From an uncultured Agathobaculum sp. (GTDB lineage: Bacteria; Bacillota; Clostridia; Oscillospirales; Butyricicoccaceae), in assembly GCA_934504345.1 (NCBI GenBank), contig CAKSVR010000066.1, forward strand, positions 1 to 10,799: a DNA stretch of 10,799 nucleotides, read 5' to 3'. Both the position numbers and the translations under genes were made by a program. The notes under the pieces are model-generated. The model saw nothing but the letters and a program-made list of their open reading frames with translations. It ran no database searches and was not told the DNA's origin. Position 1 is the stretch's first letter. Each line of letters starts with the position of its first letter. This document shows, piece by piece, positions 5,798-10,799 of this stretch.

Positions 5798-5830
5798 AGG
5801 GAGGGAAACCGTAGGTGTCCCTCCCTTTTT
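5798..5830 (+). terminator. Terminator-like hairpin with no clear upstream gene
   Basis: AGGGAGGGA (5798-5806) pairs with TCCCTCCCT (5818-5826). ACC/GGT (5808-5810 with 5814-5816) can extend the stem after one mismatch, leaving a GTA loop. T5 at 5826-5830 makes it terminator-like on the plus strand. On the minus strand it lies 26 bases past the stop of the small ORF, but the tail there is only CTCTTTG, so it would be weak. Confidence 0.6.
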
Positions 5831-5851
5831 GCGCCTGCCGCGCGAGCGGCC

Positions 5852-5953
5852 TCAAACGCGGCTTTTCCCTCTCTCGATGGGCCCGAACCACCGCATGAGC
5901 AGGCGGTGCAGCCATGCGCTGAGTACGGATGTACGTTTGTCGTTCTGTTTCAT
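5852..5953 (-). CDS. Small cationic ORF, 33 residues, unknown function
   Basis: This ORF is supported mainly by its ribosome site: CAGGAGGAA (5960-5968 on the minus strand) with GGAGG exactly eight bases before the ATG. The peptide starts MKQNDKRTSV, has an amphipathic middle SAWLHRLLMRWFGPI and ends ERGKSRV. It has eight Lys/Arg against two Asp/Glu, and Trp14, Trp23 and Phe24 lie on the hydrophobic side, so it could bind membranes or nucleic acid. A possible -10 (TACAAT, 6000-5995 on the minus strand) lies 42 bases upstream of the ATG, but no good -35 is seen. It is in the same direction as the M23 gene, 140 bases downstream of that gene's stop. I recognise no family. It could be a host-defence-like or regulatory peptide, a toxin, or a chance frame. 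Confidence 0.5.
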   Translation of the reverse strand: MKQNDKRTSVLSAWLHRLLMRWFGPIERGKSRV

Positions 5954-6068
5954 AGACTGTTCCTCCTGCGGAAATGGTTTCTTCTTATGGTACTATTGTA
6001 CCGCGTTGTGCGCCCCAATTCCTGCATGAAATCATGAAAAATTTCTTAAGTATTTGTGAAGCTATGTA

Positions 6069-6089
6069 GAGGATGCGCGAGGCATCCTC
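6069..6089 (-). terminator. Hairpin just after the M23 gene
   Basis: GAGGATGC (6069-6076) pairs with GCATCCTC (6082-6089) around a 5-base loop. It starts four bases past the M23 stop codon. No T tract follows on the minus strand, so it may act as an mRNA-stabilising hairpin or a leaky terminator rather than a full stop. Confidence 0.4.
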
Positions 6090-6093
6090 ATCT

Positions 6094-6816
6094 TTACTCG
6101 GTTTCGTCCTCGCCCAGCAGGGTGAGCACATCGATGGGTGCATCGTTCAGCGCGGCCTGCATATGCAGGTGCGTGCCGAGTGCGGATTCTGCCGGAATGC
6201 TCTCCGCGCACACGCCGAGCGCCTCACCGGCGGACACGGCCTGTCCCTCCTGCACGCGCACCTCGTCCAGCCCGCAGTACGAGGTGGTCAGCCCGCCGTC
6301 ATGCACGAGCGTGACACAGCTGCCGTACAGCCCGTCTTCCGCGACCTGCTGCACCGTGCCGTCGGTCAGAGCGAGTACGGTTTCACCGGCCTCGGCGGCG
6401 AAGTCCGTGCCCGCGTGAACGCGCCAGTCGCCCATGGTGGGCTGGAACAGCAGCGTATCACCCGAGAACGGCGTGAGCACAGCGCCGCTCACCGGCCGGA
6501 CGTACACGGGCGCTGTCACCGTTACAGCGGGTGCGGGCTCGGGCACGGAAACCGGCTGCTCGGCTTCGGCCTCTGCCTCGTCTGCCTGCTGCGGCACAGT
6601 GGCGGGCGCGGACGGTGCTTCAGCGGTTGGCTCAGCCTCCTGCACGGCGGGCGCGACGATGGGAACGCCGGTCTGCGCCTCGACGGGCGTGCTCTGCTGA
6701 GCATGGCTCCACAGCACCCACGCGGATGCCGCGATGATGAGCGCACAGAGCGAAAGAATGGTGTAAAATCCGCGGGTCGAGAGCACCGCGGTGTGTCTGG
6801 ATTGATATTGTTTCAT
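6094..6816 (-). CDS. Membrane-anchored M23/LytM-domain protein, SpoIIQ-like
   Basis: A 240-residue protein with a short cytoplasmic N-terminus, one membrane segment (about 17-37, GFYTILSLCALIIAASAW), a long Ala/Pro/Glu-rich linker (about 43-103) and a LytM (peptidase M23) domain (about 105-235). The zinc motifs are HAGTD (His134, Asp138) and HLHMQ (His216, His218), so the metal site looks complete. Size and layout match the sporulation protein SpoIIQ, which in the forespore membrane pairs with SpoIIIAH across the intermembrane space. Clostridial SpoIIQ, unlike the Bacillus protein, keeps the zinc ligands. A general cell-wall endopeptidase or an EnvC/NlpD-like activator is the alternative. GGAGG (6826-6830, minus strand) nine bases before the ATG supports the start. 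It is divergent from relQ. The SpoIIQ identity is an inference. Confidence 0.85.
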   Translation of the reverse strand: MKQYQSRHTAVLSTRGFYTILSLCALIIAASAWVLWSHAQQSTPVEAQTGVPIVAPAVQEAEPTAEAPSAPATVPQQADEAEAEAEQPVSVPEPAPAVTVTAPVYVRPVSGAVLTPFSGDTLLFQPTMGDWRVHAGTDFAAEAGETVLALTDGTVQQVAEDGLYGSCVTLVHDGGLTTSYCGLDEVRVQEGQAVSAGEALGVCAESIPAESALGTHLHMQAALNDAPIDVLTLLGEDETE

Positions 6817-6950
6817 GTCCCTTTACCTCCGTTTGCTGACAGTATGGCCGCCGCAGGAGGAAAATATACGCCGCGCGAAAAATTTGCCGCACAGCGGACA
6901 CAGGCCGCGCGAACGCCCGGTTAACCCGCAAAAGGGAAGTCCGGTGCACA

Positions 6951-6979
6951 TTGTACCCGATTGTCGAATGTGGTATAAT
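6951..6979 (+). promoter_or_regulatory. Sigma-A promoter of the relQ-rmuC operon, extended -10
   Basis: A -35 TTGTAC at 6951-6956 and a perfect -10 TATAAT at 6974-6979 are 17 bases apart. A TG at 6971-6972 adds an extended -10 element. The start point would be near 6986, giving a leader of about 31 bases. This is a strong housekeeping promoter with no visible operator. Confidence 0.85.
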
Positions 6980-7016
6980 GATAGCAGGAAAGAGAAAACC
7001 AAGGAGGGAAAAAACT

Positions 7017-7682
7017 ATGGAACTGGCCGACTTTTTCGCCATTGACCGGCTTTCACAGCACGATGAGGAACTGCTGATCGAATCCGCGATGCAGATGCAG
7101 CAGATGGTGCTGCTGTATGAATCCGGCATCCGCGAGATCAAGACCAAGCTGGATATTCTGAACGACGAATCGCGCATTTCGGGCAAGCCGAATCCGATAG
7201 ACTCCATCAAGAGCCGCATCAAGAGCCCACGCAGCATCATCGGCAAGCTCAAGCGGCGCGGCTATCCGATCACGCTGCAATCCATGATCGACAACTTAAA
7301 CGACATCGGCGGCATCCGCGTTATCTGCCCGTTCATCGAGGACATTTACACGGTGGCGGATATGCTCATGCGGCAGGACGACCTGACGCTCATCGAGAAA
7401 AAGGACTACATCGCGAATCCCAAGCCGAACGGCTACCGCAGCCTGCACCTCATCCTCGAGGTGCCCATCTTCCTTGCGGAGCGCACCCAGCCCGTGCGTA
7501 TCGAGCTGCAGATCCGCACAATGGCGATGGATTTCTGGGCAAGTCTGGAGCATCAGCTGCGCTATAAATCCAACGTGGAGATTCCCGACCATGTTTCGGA
7601 CGATCTGAAAAAGTGCGCGGATGTCATCGCGGAAACCGATGAGGAGATGCAGCGCATCGCAAAGGACCTGAAAGTGCTGTAA
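7017..7682 (+). CDS. relQ: Small alarmone synthetase, GTP pyrophosphokinase (YjbM/RelQ type)
   Basis: A 221-residue single-domain RelA/SpoT synthetase that transfers pyrophosphate from ATP to GTP or GDP, making (p)ppGpp, the stringent-response signal. It has no HD hydrolase, TGS or ACT domain, as expected for small alarmone synthetases. Conserved blocks follow in order: SRIKSPRSIIGKLKRRG (66-82), DIGGIRV (96-102) with the metal-binding Asp96, NPKPNGYRSLHL (134-145), and IELQIRTMAMDFWASLEHQ (162-180) with the catalytic Glu163. The last block closely matches Bacillus YjbM/SAS1 rather than RelP/YwaC. A longer frame from 6951 would start inside the promoter, so the ATG at 7017 with AAGGAGGG (7001-7008) is chosen. 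rmuC follows after 12 bases, so both are driven by the promoter at 6951-6979. Confidence 0.93.
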   Translation: MELADFFAIDRLSQHDEELLIESAMQMQQMVLLYESGIREIKTKLDILNDESRISGKPNPIDSIKSRIKSPRSIIGKLKRRGYPITLQSMIDNLNDIGGIRVICPFIEDIYTVADMLMRQDDLTLIEKKDYIANPKPNGYRSLHLILEVPIFLAERTQPVRIELQIRTMAMDFWASLEHQLRYKSNVEIPDHVSDDLKKCADVIAETDEEMQRIAKDLKVL

Positions 7683-7694
7683 AAAGGAGAAACT

Positions 7695-8966
7695 ATGCAA
7701 TTCATACCCGTTATCACCCTTGTTCTGGTGATCATCCTGCTGATTTTGGTGCTCGTGCTGCTCACGCGGCGGCAGGAGCTGCCGCGCCCGTCCGACAACA
7801 GCGCCGCCATCACCGCGCTGGGCACGCTCGTTACGCAAAATCTGCGCGAGGGCCGCGCGGCGCAGCAGACCCAGCTCTCTGCGATGGACAAAAGCCTGTC
7901 TGACAAGATGGGCGGCGTGACCGACCAGCTCGGACGGTTCGAAACGCGGCTGCACGGCTTTACATCGGAAACCACGCAGAGCCTGGAAAACATCCGCGTG
8001 ACGGTGGATAAAAACCTGCGCTCCATGCAGGAGGACAACAACCGCAAGCTGGACGATATGCGCCAGATCGTGGACGAAAAGCTGCAAAAAACGCTGTCTG
8101 ACCGCATGAACGAGTCGTTCCGGCTAGTGAATGAGCGCTTAGAGCAGGTGTATAAGGGCCTCGGCGAGATGCAGACACTTGCACAGGGCGTGGGCGACCT
8201 GAAAAAAGTGCTCACGAACGTCAAAACGCGCGGCATCGTGGGCGAGATTCAGCTCGGCGCGATATTGGAGGACATTCTCGCGCCGGAGCAGTATGAAACC
8301 AACGTCGCGACCGTGCCGGGCAGCCGGAATGTGGTCGAGTACGCGGTCAAGCTGCCCGTTGAGGACGGCAGCTTCGTGTGGCTGCCCATCGACTCCAAGT
8401 TTCCGGGCGATACCTACGGCGCACTGCGCGATGCCTATGAGGACGGCTCGCGCGAGCAGATCGATGCCTGTGCCAAACAGCTGGTGGCAACACTCAAATC
8501 CGAGGCAAAGGACATTCGCGACAAGTACCTTGCGCCGCCGCACACGACCGAGTTTGGCATCATGTTCCTGCCGTTCGAGGGACTGTACGCCGAGGCCGTC
8601 AGCCGCGGCATGGTCGAGGTGCTTCAGCGCGAGTATCATGTCAATCTCGCAGGCCCGAGCACGATGGCGGCGCTGCTCAACAGCTTGCAGATGTCGTTCC
8701 GCACCATCGCCATCCAGAAGCGCTCGGGCGAGGTCTGGAGCGTGCTCGGCGCGGTCAAGACCGAGTTCGACAAGTTCGAAGCCTGCCTGACCCAGACCCA
8801 GAATCGGCTCGATCAGGCCAGCCGTGAGCTGGACAAGCTGGTCGGCACGCGCACGCGCGCTATCCGCCGCAAGCTGAAGGGCGTTACCGAGCTGAGCGAG
8901 GAGGAGAGCCGCAAGCTCTTGGAAGAGAGTGAAGAGTGGGGAGTGGAGAGTGAAGAGAAACTCTGA
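7695..8966 (+). CDS. rmuC: RmuC-family protein (DNA recombination/inversion limiting)
   Basis: A 423-residue membrane-anchored protein. Residues 4-24 form one very hydrophobic helix, about 35-165 a long charged coiled coil, and about 170-400 the RmuC domain. Its signatures are KTRGIVGEIQLGAILEDIL (177-195), VWLPIDSKFPGDTY (228-241), EFGIMFLPFEGLYAEA (286-301) and GPSTMAALLNSL (320-331). The domain belongs to the PD-(D/E)XK nuclease-like superfamily. In E. coli, rmuC mutation alters recombination at short inverted repeats, but the biochemical activity is not known. AAGGAGA (7684-7690) supports the ATG, 12 bases after relQ. The C-terminus is unusual: from codon 411 (base 8925) the sequence is a heptanucleotide array read in frame, giving ESEEWGV then ESEEKL, a seven-residue repeat outside the conserved domain. 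Confidence 0.92.
   Translation: MQFIPVITLVLVIILLILVLVLLTRRQELPRPSDNSAAITALGTLVTQNLREGRAAQQTQLSAMDKSLSDKMGGVTDQLGRFETRLHGFTSETTQSLENIRVTVDKNLRSMQEDNNRKLDDMRQIVDEKLQKTLSDRMNESFRLVNERLEQVYKGLGEMQTLAQGVGDLKKVLTNVKTRGIVGEIQLGAILEDILAPEQYETNVATVPGSRNVVEYAVKLPVEDGSFVWLPIDSKFPGDTYGALRDAYEDGSREQIDACAKQLVATLKSEAKDIRDKYLAPPHTTEFGIMFLPFEGLYAEAVSRGMVEVLQREYHVNLAGPSTMAALLNSLQMSFRTIAIQKRSGEVWSVLGAVKTEFDKFEACLTQTQNRLDQASRELDKLVGTRTRAIRRKLKGVTELSEEESRKLLEESEEWGVESEEKL
8925..8959 (+). repeat. Heptanucleotide tandem array (RRGAGTG type) inside rmuC
   Basis: Five consecutive units, GAGAGTG, AAGAGTG, GGGAGTG, GAGAGTG and AAGAGAA, with no C on the plus strand. The array begins exactly at rmuC codon 411 and ends four bases before the stop codon (8964-8966). 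Three units equal seven codons, which explains the repeated ESEE in the protein tail. Confidence 0.8.
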
Positions 8967-8986
8967 TTTCCCGCACGAAAAGATAG

Positions 8987-9021
8987 AAAAACACCGCAGA
9001 GAACCTCTCTGCGGTGTTTTT
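8987..9021. terminator. Bidirectional intrinsic terminator between convergent genes
   Basis: Perfect 16-base-pair stem (8987-9002 with 9006-9021) with an ACC loop. It has A5 on the left and T5 on the right, so both strands get a U-run. It ends relQ-rmuC on the plus strand and the gene at 9031-9555 on the minus strand. Confidence 0.92.
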
Positions 9022-9030
9022 GCGTTCGAT

Positions 9031-9555
9031 TTAGTTCAGCTTGGGGAAAAGCTCCTGATCGATAACGGCATCGAGGGTCATGCCCGCGTAGGCGACCTGT
9101 GCCAGACCGTCGATAAAGCGGGAAACGGCCGCGATGAGCACGGAAATGTTGTCCGCCACGAACGGGATGATCTTCTCGAGCTCGAGCGAGCCGTCTACCA
9201 GCGTGTTGTGCTTGAGGTAGATCTGACCGGCCTCCTCATAGAAGCCGAACGCGCCGAGCGCACAGAAGCTGTTGCAGTAGTCGCACGCGCGGCGGAGCTG
9301 TACCTTGTGCTCGTCCGGTGCGCCCTGAAACAGCGTGACGAAGAACTGGAGCAGACCCATGTCCTCAGCGGGAAGCTGCATCGGGATGAAGCACGCCTCG
9401 ATGACAACATCCTTTGCGACCTTGCCCTGCCGCATGGCCTCGCACCGGAGGATGGTCGGTGCGCCCTCTTTCTGCATGAGCTCCGCGCGGAAGCCGTTCT
9501 GGTTGAGAACGTCGTTCATGCAGCCCAAAATCTGGTTTTGCTGTTCGATTTTCAT
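9031..9555 (-). CDS. Hypothetical protein, YbjN / secretion-chaperone-like fold
   Basis: A 174-residue soluble protein with no signal peptide or membrane segment. It opens with a helix (NQILGCMNDVLNQNGF), then alternating strands. The C-terminal half has CDYCNSFCALGAFGFYEEAGQ (91-111), a strand IYLKHNTLVDG, and two helices, SLELEKIIPFVADNISVLIAAVSRFI. The N..n...lG.f....G.IylkhnllVDG pattern followed by paired helices resembles the YbjN and type III secretion chaperone-like fold, a small binding domain without catalytic residues. This is pattern-level resemblance, and no partner is evident. Four cysteines cluster at 55, 91, 94 and 98, with CDYC worth noting. The ATG at 9555 has only a purine-rich AGAGAGAAAG leader rather than a clear GGAGG. 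It lies 128 bases downstream of purD, with a palindromic element between them. Confidence 0.72.
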   Translation of the reverse strand: MKIEQQNQILGCMNDVLNQNGFRAELMQKEGAPTILRCEAMRQGKVAKDVVIEACFIPMQLPAEDMGLLQFFVTLFQGAPDEHKVQLRRACDYCNSFCALGAFGFYEEAGQIYLKHNTLVDGSLELEKIIPFVADNISVLIAAVSRFIDGLAQVAYAGMTLDAVIDQELFPKLN

Positions 9556-9583
9556 TCTTTCTCTCTCTTTCTTTAATGCAGAA

Positions 9584-9665
9584 TGTAGGGCGGGGTGACC
9601 TCACCCCGCCGTTTTTGCCAACTGCTGACACGAACGGCGGCGGGCTGAGGTCAGCCCGCCCTACA
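9584..9665. repeat. Double-palindrome element with GTAGGG/CCCTAC ends
   Basis: Left hairpin: GGCGGGGTGA (9589-9598) pairs with TCACCCCGCC (9601-9610). Right hairpin: GGCGGGCTGA (9639-9648) pairs with TCAGCCCGCC (9651-9660). The outer ends are inverted repeats, TGTAGGGCGGG (9584-9594) and CCCGCCCTACA (9655-9665). AATGCA occurs at 9575-9580 and 9665-9670, a possible target duplication. The left hairpin is followed by GTTTTTG (9611-9617), so on the plus strand it also looks like a terminator, although no plus-strand gene ends there. It lies in the purD-hypothetical gap and encodes no protein, so it is a candidate miniature mobile element or REP doublet. Confidence 0.8.
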
Positions 9666-9683
9666 ATGCAAGCGGAAATTTAT

Positions 9684-10799
9684 TTATTTTACGCCAATAT
9701 CCGTGCGGTAATGCACCTTGTCAAAGTGAATCTTCTTGACATCGGCATAGGCTTTGCGGATCGCCTCGTCGAGCGTCGGCGCAGTAGCCGTTACGCCGAG
9801 CACGCGGCCGCCGTTCGTTACCAGCTTGCCGTCCTTGACAGCCGTACCGGCGTGGAACACGAACGAATCGGTCACATCGTCAAGGCCGGTGATCTCCTTG
9901 CCCTTTTCATAGGCTTTCGGGTAGCCGCCGGAGGCCATGCAGACACAGCACGCGGCGTTGTCCGCCCACTTGATGTCAATGTCCTCGAGCTTTTCGTCGA
10001 TAACGGCATTGAAGATGTCGAACAGGTCGGTGTCCAGTCGGGACAGGACAGCCTGCGTTTCCGGGTCGCCGAAGCGGGCGTTGTACTCGATAACGCGCGG
10101 GCCCTTGGGCGTCAGCATCAGACCGAAATACAGCACGCCCTTGAACGGACGGCCTTCTTTTTCCATCGCGGCAACGGTGGGCTTGAAGATGGTTTCCATG
10201 CACTCGGCTGCAATGTCGTCCGTATAGAAGCGGGACGGCGAGAACGCACCCATGCCGCCGGTGTTCGGGCCCTCGTCGTGGTCGTAGGCACGCTTGTGGT
10301 CCTGCGCGGAGGGCATGGTCTTGAGGTGCTTGCCGTCAACGAATGCCAGCACGGAAACCTCCGGGCCGGTGAGAAACTCCTCGATAACGACACGCGCACC
10401 GGCGCCGCCGAATGCGCCGCCGTCGATGGCATCCTTGACCGCCTCGATAGCCTCTTCCTCGGTCATGGCAACGGTAACACCCTTGCCGAGCGCAAGGCCG
10501 TCCGCCTTGACAACGATCGGCGCGCCGTTCTTCTTGATGTACGCGATGGCATCCGCCGAGTTCTCAAAAACGGCGTAGCCGGCGGTCGGAATGCTGTATT
10601 TCTGCATCAGATCCTTGGCAAAGGACTTGCTGCCCTCGATGATAGCGGCGTTCTTGCGCGGACCGAAGGCACGGATGCCTGCGGCCTCGAGCGCATCTAC
10701 CATGCCGAGCGCGAGCGGGTCGTCCGGCGCGACCATAACGAGGTCGGGCTTGTGCTCCTTGGCGAAAGCCACCATGCCGTCGATGTCGGTCGCCTTGAT
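9684..10799 (-). CDS. purD: Phosphoribosylamine-glycine ligase, N-terminus cut by window edge
   Basis: The gene enters from the right edge, and the visible 371 residues run to TAA at 9684-9686. The enzyme joins glycine to 5-phosphoribosylamine with ATP, the second step of purine nucleotide synthesis. Roughly the first 50 residues of the N-domain are missing. Visible blocks are VMVAPDDPLALG...GIRAFGP, the ATP-grasp segments GAPIVVKADGLALGKGV and VVIEEFLTGPEVSVLAFVDG, the loop QDHKRAYDHDEGPNTGGMGAFSP, and VIEYNARFGDPETQAVL, which carries the metal-binding Glu and Asn. The C-terminal domain is complete (GRVLGVTATAPTLDEA). Nothing is missing or out of frame within the window. Other purine genes would be expected upstream, beyond the right edge. 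Confidence 0.97.
   Translation of the reverse strand: MKATDIDGMVAFAKEHKPDLVMVAPDDPLALGMVDALEAAGIRAFGPRKNAAIIEGSKSFAKDLMQKYSIPTAGYAVFENSADAIAYIKKNGAPIVVKADGLALGKGVTVAMTEEEAIEAVKDAIDGGAFGGAGARVVIEEFLTGPEVSVLAFVDGKHLKTMPSAQDHKRAYDHDEGPNTGGMGAFSPSRFYTDDIAAECMETIFKPTVAAMEKEGRPFKGVLYFGLMLTPKGPRVIEYNARFGDPETQAVLSRLDTDLFDIFNAVIDEKLEDIDIKWADNAACCVCMASGGYPKAYEKGKEITGLDDVTDSFVFHAGTAVKDGKLVTNGGRVLGVTATAPTLDEAIRKAYADVKKIHFDKVHYRTDIGVK

Larger units (their letters stand above)
5464..5851. other. Gene-free, repeat-rich intergenic region
   Basis: I see no credible protein gene here; the open frame near 5534-5746 starts at TTG, lacks a ribosome site and reads across palindromes. The region holds, in order: a TTGACA box (5471-5476) without a matching -10, a heptanucleotide array (5486-5527), two degenerate inverted heptads (TCTCAAC, TCTATGG at 5543-5556), three hairpins (5587-5608, 5672-5692, 5746-5759) and a terminator-like hairpin (5798-5830). 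Either it is a stack of small repeat elements or it encodes a structured RNA ending at that hairpin. Confidence 0.6.

Noticed and set aside
6073..6924. Long plus-strand open frame opposite the M23 gene
   Set aside because: It is antisense to a well-supported gene, is rich in Arg/Gly/His as expected from GC-rich antisense reading, and lacks a ribosome site.
9553..9574. Pyrimidine-rich tract before the hypothetical gene at 9555, possibly degenerate heptads
   Set aside because: The 7-base phase is not consistent, and it may simply be a purine-rich leader on the coding strand.

Overview
The window looks like a chromosomal segment of a GC-rich, gut-type Firmicute (class Clostridia, probably Oscillospiraceae or Butyricicoccaceae). 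This rests on gene content: YqeG, an AroQ-PepP pair, a YjbM/RelQ-type alarmone synthetase and a SpoIIQ-like M23 protein. It also rests on consensus sigma-A promoters, strong GGAGG-type ribosome sites, and AT-rich or palindromic repeats between GC-rich genes. The assignment is an inference; no taxonomic marker gene is present.

Layout. 1-87: 3' end of a probable Gfo/Idh/MocA oxidoreductase, followed by a strong terminator. 267-746: ybaK, with its own promoter, convergent with and overlapping an unrecognised protein (733-1503, minus). 1607-4648: a plus-strand run of a YqeG HAD phosphatase, an endonuclease IV-like TIM barrel, aroQ and an M24 aminopeptidase. A repeat element separates the second and third of these. 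4769-5428: an orphan OmpR-type regulator whose receiver has lost every phosphorylation residue, followed by a strong terminator. 5429-5851: a 423-base stretch without a convincing gene, holding a heptanucleotide array, three hairpins and a terminator. 5852-5953 (minus): a 33-residue cationic ORF with a very good ribosome site. 6094-6816 (minus): a membrane-anchored M23 protein. 7017-8966: relQ and rmuC, apparently one operon. 9031-10799 (minus): a YbjN-like hypothetical protein downstream of purD, which runs off the window. No tRNA, rRNA, CRISPR array or transposase gene is seen.

How the genes relate. AroQ and the aminopeptidase form a pair usually followed by efp in Firmicutes; efp is missing here. 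RelQ makes (p)ppGpp under stress and is co-transcribed with RmuC. PurD belongs to purine synthesis, whose product pool RelQ draws on. The other links are positional only.

The most striking signal is not a gene. Three short tandem arrays (2961-2991, 5486-5527, 8925-8959) have different sequences but the same 7-base period, contain no C on the plus strand, and lie at or just after the 3' end of a plus-strand gene. Two of them run into coding sequence in frame and supply the C-termini of the endonuclease IV-like protein and RmuC. The first has a mirrored, G-free heptad array 50 bases further on (3041-3071). Separately, palindromes carrying a GTAGGG/CCCTAC end occur as opposed pairs at 5672-5759 and 9584-9665, resembling REP doublets.
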